A DNA stretch of 64,000 nt from Pleomorphomonas sp. JP5 (GTDB lineage Bacteria > Pseudomonadota > Alphaproteobacteria > Rhizobiales > Pleomorphomonadaceae). The notes under the pieces were generated by a model. That model ran no database searches. It worked only from the letters and a program-made list of their open reading frames with translations, and was not told the DNA's origin. A program made the translations under genes and the position numbers. Each line of letters begins with the position of its first letter. Positions within the stretch are counted from its first letter, which is position 1. The stretch covers positions 496,001 to 560,000 of the forward strand of contig NZ_JAMDLI010000022.1 of assembly GCF_023721815.1 (NCBI RefSeq). The letters run 5' to 3'. Below are positions 7,920 through 16,440 of this stretch, one piece after another.

Positions 7920-9722
7920 GTGGGTAAGTATGACGGGCTGAGCCGAGAACAACTGGTCGAACTTCTTGAGAAGCGGGATCGAGAAAAGAAACTAGGCCTG
8001 GTTTGGGAGCGCGACGAGATCGAAGCTGACCAAGCTATTGATGCTAATTTTGTAGCTCCGACGCTCGAAATACACCTTTCGGACAAGCCGGCTCCTTGGC
8101 GCAATCTTGTTATCGAGGGTGACAATTTTGATGCCTTACGCTGGTTGCGTATGGCTTACGCTCATCGCGTCAAATGCATCTATGTCGACCCACCATATAA
8201 TACCGGTGCCAATGACTGGGTCTATAACGACCGCTATTTCGACAAGGACGATCGTTTTCGTTTTTCTACTTGGATAGAATTTCTCTATCGCCGCTTCGCA
8301 CTCGCCCGAGACCTATTGACTGAAGATGGTGTCATCTTTGTTTCTATCAACGACGACAATCGTTCGCTGATGGAGTTGATGCTAGACGAAGTCATGCCAG
8401 GCATGAGGATCGGATCAATAGTCTGGAGAACCAAAGATAGTGCCAATGGGGAAGATAGAAATTTTTCGGCTGTTCATGAACATGTCCTTGTGTATGGTGC
8501 CCCTCGTTTCTCATTTCTTGGCTCTCTTGTAGACCATTCCAAGTATGTAAATCGAGATTGTGACTTGCGTGGTGATTATTCACTTGATCCATTAACGCAG
8601 CCAAAGACTCGTCTCCAAAGAGAGAATGGATACTATCCAATTTTTGATTCCAAGACTGGATGGTGGTATCCCTGCAATCCTGATTCCGTGTGGCGTCTTG
8701 CTTCGGAACAAAAAATAACGAAAAAGACTAAACTTCGTTCAGAAACGATTGAGTCTCTCATCGAGGATAATAGAATTTATTTTACGGCGTCTGAATACGT
8801 CGAATATAACTCAATCGATGAAATTATGAATGCTATTGAGAACAGGACTGTGCCGGCCGATGGTAAAGGCCGCCCCTTATTGCGTGTAGATTTGCCGGAT
8901 TTAGCATTTTGGGTGGGGAAAAAAATCGGCTTGGGACGGCCGTGGAGAAAGTCATTTTGGTCTGAGAGACAGAGTATGTATCGTCCTGTAAGTAGTCTGT
9001 CCGTATTACCGAAGGAGGAAAAAGATAGTGAATTTTATCAAATTATTGCTGATAAGCAGGGCGTTGCTACTGATGAGGTTCAGAAAATTTTCGGGAATAA
9101 AGTATTCAACTACCCCAAACCTGTATCGCTTATTGCTTCGCTTATAAATAGCGCAATGGGCCGTGAGGGCATTGTTCTCGATTTCTTCGCTGGTTCGGCA
9201 ACTACAGCTCAAGCGGTAATGGAGCTCAACGCCGAGGATGAGGGCCAGCGCCGCTTCATCATGGTCTCGTCGACTGAGGCTACGACGGAGGAGCCCGGCA
9301 AGAATATTTGTCGTGACATCACATCTGAACGCATTCGCCGGCTCAACCACTCGGACGATGAGAAATATGCTGCTCTCGCTGCCGAGTTTGCTTATCTTAA
9401 ATGTCGCGAAATCCGTTTTGAAGATCTCGATCAGGATATTACTCCGCAGGAAGTCTGGACTTCGATTGAAGCCATACATGACTTACCACTGACGGTGTAT
9501 GAGCCCGCCGCACTTTGGCAGGAAAACGGGACGCCGGGCGAGATCGTGATCTATGCTGACAAGGTGGCCGACGAACTGTTTGACCGCATCGACGACCTAC
9601 TGAAGGCCCGCGCCAACCTGTTTGTCTATGTCTGGGCGCCTGGGCAGCTTGCCCGGTATGAGGGACGCGATGTCGAAGTCAGACAAGTACGGGAGGCGCT
9701 GGTAAAGCGGTTCCAGCAATGA
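7920..9722 (+). CDS. mod: type III restriction-modification methyltransferase (Mod)
   Basis: A 600-aa beta-class DNA N6-adenine methyltransferase. Motif IV DPPYNTG at residues 90-96 comes before the SAM motif I (LDFFAGSATTAQAVMEL, about residue 420), the order expected for Mod subunits. The stretch between them holds the target-recognition domain and is markedly AT-rich (about 8440-9150) compared with both ends of the gene. The GTG start at 7920 is supported by AGGGG 6 bases upstream. Mod sets the recognition site and is needed for both methylation and cleavage. It overlaps res by 4 bases (ATGA), so the two are cotranslated. Confidence 0.93.
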   Translation: MGKYDGLSREQLVELLEKRDREKKLGLVWERDEIEADQAIDANFVAPTLEIHLSDKPAPWRNLVIEGDNFDALRWLRMAYAHRVKCIYVDPPYNTGANDWVYNDRYFDKDDRFRFSTWIEFLYRRFALARDLLTEDGVIFVSINDDNRSLMELMLDEVMPGMRIGSIVWRTKDSANGEDRNFSAVHEHVLVYGAPRFSFLGSLVDHSKYVNRDCDLRGDYSLDPLTQPKTRLQRENGYYPIFDSKTGWWYPCNPDSVWRLASEQKITKKTKLRSETIESLIEDNRIYFTASEYVEYNSIDEIMNAIENRTVPADGKGRPLLRVDLPDLAFWVGKKIGLGRPWRKSFWSERQSMYRPVSSLSVLPKEEKDSEFYQIIADKQGVATDEVQKIFGNKVFNYPKPVSLIASLINSAMGREGIVLDFFAGSATTAQAVMELNAEDEGQRRFIMVSSTEATTEEPGKNICRDITSERIRRLNHSDDEKYAALAAEFAYLKCREIRFEDLDQDITPQEVWTSIEAIHDLPLTVYEPAALWQENGTPGEIVIYADKVADELFDRIDDLLKARANLFVYVWAPGQLARYEGRDVEVRQVREALVKRFQQ

Positions 9723-12292
9723 GCGTAGAGGCAGATACTATTGCGTCGCGCATGTCGCTGGCCGGCTATCAGCAGCAAGCGGTAGATGGCCTTCAGAGCA
9801 CTATCCGGCGTGTCGCTGGCTATCACCATCAGGAGCCTCAGCACCGCCAACGTATCGCCCGTCAAGCTGGCGTCATGCTTCTGCAATCGCCTACCGGTTC
9901 TGGAAAGACGCTGGTCTTGGGCCGGACATTGGAAGGCCTGCGCGGTGCCATAATCGGCAAGGTGGTTTGGTTCTGGTTTGCTCCCTATGCTGGCCTTGTC
10001 TCGCAGACACGGGATGCTCTGGCGGCACAATGCGGATCGTTGCGGCTACGCGATGTTTACGTCGACCGAGAGCCTACGCAAGCTCGCGATGGCGATGTGT
10101 TCATCCAGACTTGGGCCTCGCTCGCGGCTCGCAACGCTGCGTCGCGAAAGGTGCGCCGAACAACAGAACGTGCAATGTCCTTCGATGATATGTTGAAAGA
10201 GTTGCGCGGACAGGGCTTCAATATTGGCGTCGTCATTGATGAGGCGCATCTCAACTTTGGCACTAATGCCGCAGCAGCCGCCCAACTCTATCTAGAAGTG
10301 CTTGCGCCTGACTATACTATTTTGGCAACTGCTACTCCCAACGACGATAAGTTGGAACAGTTTGAAGCTAAAGCCGAATTGACGGTGGCAACTCGTATCG
10401 TCGTTGATAGGGCGCAGGTAGTGGAAGCGGGGCTCAACAAAGCTGGCCTCATGCTTGGTGTGCTTCGCTTCCGCGACGGCGATGAAAAGCTGATTGATAT
10501 CGAGCAGGCGACGTTGACGGCCGCCTGGAACCAGCATTGCTTAGTTAAGGATGAGTTGGCGAGACACGACCTCGGCCTCGTGCCTTTGATGCTTGTGCAA
10601 GTGGAGGACCAAGCTAAGGGTGCCGAGGACCCAATCAAGCGGGTGCGCGACAAGCTGGAGCAGATTGGCGTTCCTACCGCCGCGATTAAGTCCCACACCT
10701 CGGGCGAGCCAGATCCGGAGTTCCACACACTGGCGTACGACCCGGCGGTGGAGGTTCTGGTGTTCAAGGTCGCGGTGGCTACCGGCTTCGACGCACCGCG
10801 CGCTTGGACGCTTGTCTCCGTCCGACCCAATCGCGGTAAGGAATTTGGGCTGCAAATCGTCGGTCGCATCATGCGCGTTCATCCTCTGGTGCGCCCTATC
10901 CATGGCGAAGTGCCGCTCTTTGATCGCGGATATGTTTTTTTGTCGGATCCGGAACTTCAGGGTGGCCTGGCGGCGGCTGTGGACGACCTCAAAGCGGTGC
11001 GTCAGAGCATGGAGTTGCTCACCGACCGCCTCGACATCATTGAATTTGGAAATAGTGAAGACGCTCTTGAAGGGGCTATCGATCGTCAATCCACTATGCC
11101 GGCGCCCCGGCCTCCCCAATCTGACGAGGAGCGTCGTACCAGACTTGATTCGCTCGTCGCCGCAGGTGTTGTCCACCAGTCGGTCATGGCACTGTCAGTT
11201 GTCGAGCAGGACAGGGCGATAGTTACTGGTGAAATGACCCAAGGCCTCAACAGCACACCGCTGTTTGGACATCTGCCGGAAATGATGGCGCCGACGTCGT
11301 TTCATCCTGTCTCTGTGCAGGCAGGCAACAACGGCCCAAGGCGATACCGGCTGCGACGTGAGCTTGGCGTCCCCGAGGCTTTGTACCGCGAGGAGCTACC
11401 GCCTATCCATGGGATTGAGGGGCAACTGGTCATTGAGATCGCCCGTGAGTTCTGTAGGGACGACTTGCTGGCCGAACTGACAGCCCGTAGACGGCGTGCC
11501 GATCTCAGCTTGAAGGAGTTATTTCGAAACGAAGCTGAGGAGCACCGATCCATCCAGATCCGACTCTCGGACGTTCGTGTTGCTGAACAGGCACAACAGG
11601 CTTTCGAGTTCAATGATGGCATTGACCCTCGGGCACTAAAGAGGGCGCTTTACGACCGACTCGCTATGATGGCAGATGATCGAGGCATAGACGGTATTTC
11701 TCAGTCCGACATCCGGCGTGCGATAGACATTGCAGTGATGCGCGATCCGGGCAAGCTCAAAGACGCCGTGCGTGCAGCGTTAGTACCCTTCATTACTCTG
11801 AACAATGATTTGCCAATTCCTTTGGAAACTGACCCGTGGCCGCGCAATCTAGAGCCGGCAGAAAAGGGTGCATATGGTGTCTTCCCGGAGCATATGAATC
11901 AAGAAGAGATCGCTTTCGCTCGCGTTCTGGATGCAGACGACAGCGGCAAGGTTCTCTGGTGGCTTCGAAATCCTGAAAACGTAAAGTGGGCAACAAAGCT
12001 TATTCTTCCTAATGGCAGGCGATTTTACCCGGATTTCGCTGTCGGGATTCGTGGGCGCTCAACAAAGGATGCTATCGCGCTCGTCGAAGTCAAAGACGAT
12101 GGAGAGACGGGGCGATTGCAGTCCGACAATAATACGCTGAAAATCCGCGTCCAACATCGGGAGTATCAGAAGGTTTGCTGGGTTTTTCGCACCTCCGACA
12201 AGAAGTGGGTGCGAGCCTCGTATGCGGAGCGGTTGGGCAGAATTGTTGAGCAGGATCGTTTCGAAATAGATGACCTTGTGTTTATCGAATAG
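9719..12292 (+). CDS. res: type III restriction enzyme subunit (Res), helicase-nuclease
   Basis: An 857-aa superfamily-2 translocase. Walker A SPTGSGKT is at residues 57-64, DEAH at 174-177, and motif III ATATP near 203, followed by VAVATGFDAPRA and QIVGRIMRVH as motifs V and VI. Near residue 770 a PD-(D/E)xK-like nuclease site reads YPDFAVGI, then IALVEVKD. With Mod it should cleave DNA carrying unmodified inversely oriented sites. All key residues are present, so the system looks intact. Its place just inside attL marks it as prophage cargo that can protect a lysogen from other phages. Confidence 0.92.
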   Translation: MSVEADTIASRMSLAGYQQQAVDGLQSTIRRVAGYHHQEPQHRQRIARQAGVMLLQSPTGSGKTLVLGRTLEGLRGAIIGKVVWFWFAPYAGLVSQTRDALAAQCGSLRLRDVYVDREPTQARDGDVFIQTWASLAARNAASRKVRRTTERAMSFDDMLKELRGQGFNIGVVIDEAHLNFGTNAAAAAQLYLEVLAPDYTILATATPNDDKLEQFEAKAELTVATRIVVDRAQVVEAGLNKAGLMLGVLRFRDGDEKLIDIEQATLTAAWNQHCLVKDELARHDLGLVPLMLVQVEDQAKGAEDPIKRVRDKLEQIGVPTAAIKSHTSGEPDPEFHTLAYDPAVEVLVFKVAVATGFDAPRAWTLVSVRPNRGKEFGLQIVGRIMRVHPLVRPIHGEVPLFDRGYVFLSDPELQGGLAAAVDDLKAVRQSMELLTDRLDIIEFGNSEDALEGAIDRQSTMPAPRPPQSDEERRTRLDSLVAAGVVHQSVMALSVVEQDRAIVTGEMTQGLNSTPLFGHLPEMMAPTSFHPVSVQAGNNGPRRYRLRRELGVPEALYREELPPIHGIEGQLVIEIAREFCRDDLLAELTARRRRADLSLKELFRNEAEEHRSIQIRLSDVRVAEQAQQAFEFNDGIDPRALKRALYDRLAMMADDRGIDGISQSDIRRAIDIAVMRDPGKLKDAVRAALVPFITLNNDLPIPLETDPWPRNLEPAEKGAYGVFPEHMNQEEIAFARVLDADDSGKVLWWLRNPENVKWATKLILPNGRRFYPDFAVGIRGRSTKDAIALVEVKDDGETGRLQSDNNTLKIRVQHREYQKVCWVFRTSDKKWVRASYAERLGRIVEQDRFEIDDLVFIE

Positions 12293-12294
12293 AG

Positions 12295-12987
12295 ATGAGT
12301 CTGCAACGCCCGCACACGAAATTCCTGATACTTCCCATCGATGATGGAAGTACCCGCATGCCATACGCTCATAGAGTTCATACTCGTGCTACTAAATCAA
12401 ATCCGAGCAAGGATGCTAGCGAGGACGATCGGCAAGAAACCGGCAGCGGCTCAGTTAAAGCTGTCGTTCAAGCTCCGTTGGTGAACGTCTCCTGGAAGCT
12501 TCCGGAGACCTCCTCATTGAAGCATCAGGCCGTCTTGGCTACCCGCATATACATCTACCTCCTAGAAGCGTCTGCAGGCGGGTCCAAGATCGTGAGCTTC
12601 ACGCGTGAGAGTCTCCATGAAGCTCTGCTGCGCCAGGCGGCCAGCGGCAATGATATCGTGTTCCAGTCGTTGCCACTGGATGTCCAGAAGAACAACATGA
12701 CTTCCCGGGTCTATAGCGAGGCGTCGAAAGGCCACATCTCAAACGCGCTGAAACTTCTGGAAGTCGGGAACCGAACCAATCCCAGAAGCTATCGTCGCGC
12801 CGGCGCCGATCCGCTAAAAGAAGCTGGTGACGGGAAACCATCCGGCCACAAGCCTCAGGCTTCCTTGACGCTCGCTGGAGGAACGGCTCCCCAGAGCCCC
12901 TCCTGCTGGCTTCCGAACGTCTACCGAATGGGCGTCTGGTCGGGAGTGTGCCTTGACTGCGTTCGGCCATGGGGGTGGACGGGGTAG
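12295..12987 (+). CDS. unknown protein downstream of res
   Basis: A 230-aa frame begins 2 bases after the res stop, which suggests coupling to the restriction-modification operon. The middle (VSWKLPETSSLKHQAVLATRIYIYLLEAS) could form helices; the C-terminus is rich in Gly, Pro and Trp. I recognise no family. The last ~60 codons may be poorly conserved, as a minus-strand frame also runs through 12599-12970. Codon use resembles res rather than the late phage genes. Coding is likely but not certain. Confidence 0.45.
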   Translation: MSLQRPHTKFLILPIDDGSTRMPYAHRVHTRATKSNPSKDASEDDRQETGSGSVKAVVQAPLVNVSWKLPETSSLKHQAVLATRIYIYLLEASAGGSKIVSFTRESLHEALLRQAASGNDIVFQSLPLDVQKNNMTSRVYSEASKGHISNALKLLEVGNRTNPRSYRRAGADPLKEAGDGKPSGHKPQASLTLAGGTAPQSPSCWLPNVYRMGVWSGVCLDCVRPWGWTG

Positions 12988-13215
12988 AGGATCAGGCAGG
13001 ATTGGACAATGTCGATGACCGTATCCAAGAGAGCATCGGGCGTCATATGTAGGATGCAATTGTAACGGTTAATACTGATCGTCTTTTGTTGCGATGGCCG
13101 CCTGCGGGTAACCATTCTCGGAAATCGATAATCCCCAGATACCAGCGCATATTTGAGTAGTTAAAAATTTATGATAGCTGTCTCCAATTGCTATTTAGGC
13201 GAGCAGGAGGCTGGG

Positions 13216-14949
13216 GTGGCCAAGGGCAAATTTCTCATTTCGATTGTGACAGCGCTTTATCTGTCGACTTCGGTTCAAGCTTCCGCGAATGATGGCGGGG
13301 CGATCGTGGGTGGATTACTCGGCATCTTCGCGGGTGCTGTGGCTGCGGACATGGCTCGCAAAAATCAGAGAGCCCATGAGCGTCAGCAGTATCGTCAGCA
13401 GAAGAACGCGGAACTGATTGCTGCCCGAGCTGAAGTCCAGAGGCGCTTGAACGACCTAGGCTTCAATGCTGGTTATCCGGACGGCGTTTACGGCCCGCAA
13501 ACGCGCCAGGCAATTGCAGCATTCCAAGACTCCATCGGAGCCAACTCCGACGGCAAGATCACGAAAGACCAGATCGCGATCCTGTATGAGAAGAGCGATC
13601 AAGGCTACGCGCAGCAGCAGTACGCCAACAACGAGCCGCAGACACAACCGACCTACGGCCAGCAGAATGCAGCACCCGCGATCGGGTACAACGCGCCCGC
13701 GCAAGCTTATGTGCAGCCCCAGTCGCAGGCTCAGGCATTGACATCCGAAGCATGGGAAGAGCCCGAAGCTCCAATTGCTCAGCAGAATGGCACCGGGGGT
13801 ACTGCAACGGCTTACGTAGACCCGGCAAATCCCCAGTACGCCCAAGCGGGACAAGCTGGAGCGCAGGCCTGGGAAGAGCCGGATGCGCCAGGCACGACAT
13901 CGTCTGCTCCGACCGCCTCAACGCAGCCTGTTGCCAACCCAGTTGACGGGGTGATGAACACGATCGCGGAAGCGGTCTGCAATGATAATAGCGCTCTATT
14001 TGAGTCTGTACGATCTTTCGTTCAGGCAAATGTCGTCACGAAGGAACAAGTTTCCAAGAAAATCAGAGAAACCTATCCGACTTGCGTTGTCAGGGGGTAT
14101 AAAAACAGCCTGAAGATGCTCGTTGAGTTTGAAGGTATGGACGCTACATTTCCGATTTGGCTCGTCAGCACCGATTATCACCACGGTGACTCGACCTACA
14201 TGAGTTTTGACCACGCTGCTATTCGATCCAAGGACTCGTCATATGTATTAATGACAGCGAATTATGCTCAGCTATCAATCCATCTGAACAGTTACATGTA
14301 TTACAACCGCCCGGATTCGGACGTCAATCGCATACTTGAGCAGAACGTCAACAAGCGAGACTGCTTGGGCTATCCACCACTATACTATGCAGCCACTAAC
14401 AAGAACTGGGACATGATCAAGTGGCTAATCGAAAAGGGTGCCAACCCGAATCTGATTGTGCCCTACACGGTCAGAGATGTCGGCTTCCTTGAAGAGGCCG
14501 TGGAGAAGTCGATTCCAATTACCACCATCGGTAACAACTCGAAGGGTTATGGGCTGAAGTCGCAATACAGCTGCGTAGACAACGGTCCGAGTGCGGCGCT
14601 GATGAACTCGTACAAGAGTAACAATGAGCTCGTTCCTCTTTGGACATTCCTTGCGAGAGCATTGTCGACTAATGAGACCTCTGATTCAAACGCTTACTTC
14701 CTCTCGCGTGTGATGCCGATGGTCCCGTCAGTTCCCAGGACGACAATCCCGGATTTGATGGACCTCAGTGAGTGGAGACCTAACGTCAATTACCAGCAAC
14801 ATCTTGATATCGTGAAAGCGTTTGTAGCGAAGGGCGCGGATATCAACGCTCCAACACGCGAGGATGGCACTCCGATCAAAATCTGGGTTGCTCACCAGAT
14901 TCAGCCGAATGCGCTCCAGCAGTTGCTCGCCATCGGGGCGCGCATGTAA
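13216..14949 (+). CDS. secreted peptidoglycan-binding-like and ankyrin-repeat protein
   Basis: The start is GTG 13216, set by AGGAGG at 13205-13210; an in-frame ATG at 13171 lacks such support. The 577-aa protein opens with a signal peptide (KFLISIVTALYLSTSVQASA) and a Gly/Ala-rich possible second membrane segment. A PF01471-like domain follows (VQRRLNDLGFNAGYPDGVYG, then PQTRQAIAAFQ). Next is a Gln/Pro-rich linker in which AWEEP(E/D)AP occurs twice. The C-terminal half has ankyrin-like repeats (DCLGYPPLYYAATNKNWDMI; NYQQHLDIVKAFVAKGADIN). It is unlike any tail or lysis protein and is AT-richer than the late genes. It is probably a lysogenic conversion gene acting in the envelope; its target is unknown. 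Confidence 0.8.
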   Translation: MAKGKFLISIVTALYLSTSVQASANDGGAIVGGLLGIFAGAVAADMARKNQRAHERQQYRQQKNAELIAARAEVQRRLNDLGFNAGYPDGVYGPQTRQAIAAFQDSIGANSDGKITKDQIAILYEKSDQGYAQQQYANNEPQTQPTYGQQNAAPAIGYNAPAQAYVQPQSQAQALTSEAWEEPEAPIAQQNGTGGTATAYVDPANPQYAQAGQAGAQAWEEPDAPGTTSSAPTASTQPVANPVDGVMNTIAEAVCNDNSALFESVRSFVQANVVTKEQVSKKIRETYPTCVVRGYKNSLKMLVEFEGMDATFPIWLVSTDYHHGDSTYMSFDHAAIRSKDSSYVLMTANYAQLSIHLNSYMYYNRPDSDVNRILEQNVNKRDCLGYPPLYYAATNKNWDMIKWLIEKGANPNLIVPYTVRDVGFLEEAVEKSIPITTIGNNSKGYGLKSQYSCVDNGPSAALMNSYKSNNELVPLWTFLARALSTNETSDSNAYFLSRVMPMVPSVPRTTIPDLMDLSEWRPNVNYQQHLDIVKAFVAKGADINAPTREDGTPIKIWVAHQIQPNALQQLLAIGARM

Positions 14950-15007
14950 CGCATGCATCCACACGTGGAAGCCGTCCTGAAGCCTGAGGGCCGATGGGCG
15001 GCTTCAC

Positions 15008-15271
15008 CTATTCCGTGCAAAGCGCGTCTCTCTCGCGGATTGCAGCAGCCCTTCTCTTGTCCAGGTACTCCGCCAGATCCGAGATGTGGACACCCTTGGC
15101 GGCTTTTTGGCTGCCTTCGATGCGGGTGACAGGGAGGTCGATCTCGCCGGCCATTACTTTGCGGAGGAGCTTTGGCATTGTCAGGTGAGGGAAGAAGTCG
15201 GCGCGGACTTTGTCGAGCGGGATGATGACGGCAGCGTTGTATTGCGCCATGAGGAGGAACAGGGTGTTCAT
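15008..15271 (-). CDS. pyocin activator PrtN family transcription factor
   Basis: An 87-aa protein starting MNTLFLLMAQYNAAVIIPLD, with LLRKVMAGEIDLPVTRIEGS, QKAAKGVHISDLAEYLDKRR. This matches the PrtN family closely over its whole length. PrtN activates pyocin genes in Pseudomonas and is found in many alphaproteobacterial prophages. It lies 8 bases downstream of the gapR-like gene on the same strand, so the two form an operon. Two CACGC-N4-GCGTG palindromes upstream (15796-15840) are candidate repressor sites for this operon. Confidence 0.9.
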   Translation of the reverse strand: MNTLFLLMAQYNAAVIIPLDKVRADFFPHLTMPKLLRKVMAGEIDLPVTRIEGSQKAAKGVHISDLAEYLDKRRAAAIRERDALCTE

Positions 15272-15279
15272 GGTTCGCC

Positions 15280-15603
15280 TCAGATCATGCCTATGGCGTT
15301 CATATAGAGGTCCTGGATCGCTTCGGAGGCTCGGCGTTCCTCGGGATCGAGTTTGCGTAGCTTGATGATGGCGCGCAGAGCCTTGGCGGAATAGCCGCGG
15401 CCTTTTGCCTCGGCGAGCACGTCCTTGATATCGTCGCTCAGCGAGGACTTCTCCTCCTCCAGGCGCTCAATCCGCTCAATGAAGCGCAGGATCTCCTCGG
15501 CGGAGACACCCATTTCCTTTGGGGTGAAGGCTTCTTCCTGTTGTCCCCTTCGGGCTCGCCCTTTCTTTTCTTGGCCGTCGATCTGGCTGCTCTCGGTTTC
15601 CAT
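15280..15603 (-). CDS. GapR-like (DUF2312) DNA-binding protein
   Basis: The C-terminal ~80 residues (ILRFIERIERLEEEKSSLSD, IKDVLAEAKGRGYSAKALRA, IIKLRKLDPEERR) match GapR, a nucleoid-associated protein that binds overtwisted AT-rich DNA ahead of replication forks in Caulobacter. The protein has 107 aa from ATG 15603, chosen because GAGG lies 5 bases upstream; the frame runs open to 15846 but the extra N-terminus is Arg/Pro-rich and unlike the family. It is followed directly by prtN. A phage copy could aid phage replication or alter supercoil sensing; this is inference. Confidence 0.85.
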   Translation of the reverse strand: METESSQIDGQEKKGRARRGQQEEAFTPKEMGVSAEEILRFIERIERLEEEKSSLSDDIKDVLAEAKGRGYSAKALRAIIKLRKLDPEERRASEAIQDLYMNAIGMI

Positions 15604-15795
15604 TGTGACCTCATCAGAGAGAAGGGCGGCGGCACCGGAGCGTTGAGGCGATGGAGCTTTCCGGCGCCGCCGTCCGCGCCTGAGCGCGGATCTAGATGGG
15701 AGGCCCGGCGGCCGTTGCTGGCACTCGTCGTTATCTGCCGCCGGGCTCGGCGCCGTTGATTGGGTTTTTCCGGTGCCGGTAGGGATGCACAGATG
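15604..15795. other. GC-rich leader upstream of gapR
   Basis: About 190 bases between the gapR start and the palindrome pair at 15796-15840. The minus frame is open but translates into Arg/Pro-rich sequence with no family look. It is read here as an untranslated leader of the gapR-prtN operon. No hairpin terminator was seen. Confidence 0.4.
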
Positions 15796-15840
15796 CACGC
15801 AATAGCGTGTCGTGTCAATCGCAAAACACGCTTTAGCGTT
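15796..15840. promoter_or_regulatory. two repressor operator palindromes upstream of gapR-prtN
   Basis: CACGCAATAGCGTG (15796-15809) and CACGCTTTAGCGTT (15827-15840) share the frame CACGC-N4-GCGTG, centre spacing 31 bp. The same palindrome occurs at 16390-16427 between the cI-like and cro-like genes, so one repressor probably controls both regions. Confidence 0.65.
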
Positions 15841-15870
15841 CGTCATTGGTTGTGGTAGCGCTGATGGCGG

Positions 15871-16119
15871 GTGGAATCAGTGTGCGATCTGGCTGCGTGG
15901 AAAACGGTAGGTGCTCACTTGCTTGCAATGCGTGTTCGCAATATGTTCTCCACCCAGAAGGGTGTTAGCGTGACGGAACTTCAGAAACTGTTCGACATTT
16001 GGATTCGTCTTAATCCTCGGAGTCGAGCGACTGCGCTTGAGATTCTTGCTTCTCTAGGATCGTCCGGAAAAGAGAAACGGCCTGCTTCTTTGTCTCCTCG
16101 TCGAGCTGAGAAGCGGTAG
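15871..16119 (+). CDS. possible small protein antisense to the repressor 3' end
   Basis: A GTG-started frame of 82 codons. Residues ~33-62 (VTELQKLFDIWIRLNPRSRA, then TALEILASL) resemble the helical tails of small phage regulators. Against it, the last ~110 bases are antisense to the cI-like gene and the first ~30 residues look non-coding. If real, the start could be an internal GTG or ATG, and the palindromes at 15796-15840 would lie in its promoter. Weak call. Confidence 0.25.
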   Translation: MESVCDLAAWKTVGAHLLAMRVRNMFSTQKGVSVTELQKLFDIWIRLNPRSRATALEILASLGSSGKEKRPASLSPRRAEKR

Positions 16120-16354
16120 CTAAGAACTCAAGGTCTGCATCACTTAGGGCTTGTCCGGTTAGTATATGGAAAGCCTTGGATGCTCCTAAAACATTTACGA
16201 TGCGGATGAATCGATCAATTCCCGGATGCTTATTGTCCTTGATCATTTGCTGGACATAGTTCGGTCCGCACTTAGCTGCCAAGCTGATGGTGCGCATGTC
16301 TCGGCCGTCGGCCTTAATGGCTTCGATGAGCCTGTCGAACCAAGTGTTATCCAT
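16010..16354 (-). CDS. CI-like repressor (HTH)
   Basis: A 114-aa protein. The N-terminal helix-turn-helix spans residues ~15-55 (MRTISLAAKCGPNYVQQMIK, then DNKHPGIDRFIRIVNVLGAS), typical of XRE repressors. There is no peptidase domain, so induction would not be by RecA-stimulated self-cleavage. ATG 16354 is preferred over the TTG two codons upstream. The gene is divergent from the cro-like gene, with CACGC-N4-GCGTG palindromes in between, the arrangement of a lysogeny switch. Confidence 0.8.
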   Translation of the reverse strand: MDNTWFDRLIEAIKADGRDMRTISLAAKCGPNYVQQMIKDNKHPGIDRFIRIVNVLGASKAFHILTGQALSDADLEFLATASQLDEETKKQAVSLFRTILEKQESQAQSLDSED

Positions 16355-16367
16355 GAGCAATCGATAG

Positions 16368-16427
16368 CACGCTAAAAGGCCGTCGGGAGCACGTTATGAC
16401 GTGCGTTGCGTCGCACGCTATAGCGTG
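16368..16427. promoter_or_regulatory. switch-region operators between cI-like and cro-like genes
   Basis: Two 14-bp palindromes, CACGTTATGACGTG (16390-16403) and the perfect CACGCTATAGCGTG (16414-16427), are centred 24 bp apart. A half-site CACGCTAAAA begins at 16368, close to the repressor start. They match the pair at 15796-15840. Confidence 0.7.
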
Positions 16428-16440
16428 TTATGCCCGGCGC

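Noticed and set aside
14968-15005. Hairpin between the ankyrin gene and prtN as a terminator
   Set aside because: Only 7 bp of stem around a 24-base loop and no T-run on either strand.
15604-15846. Extended N-terminus of the GapR-like protein
   Set aside because: The extra 81 residues are Arg/Pro-rich, unlike GapR, and would cover the operator pair; a good ribosome site exists at 15603.
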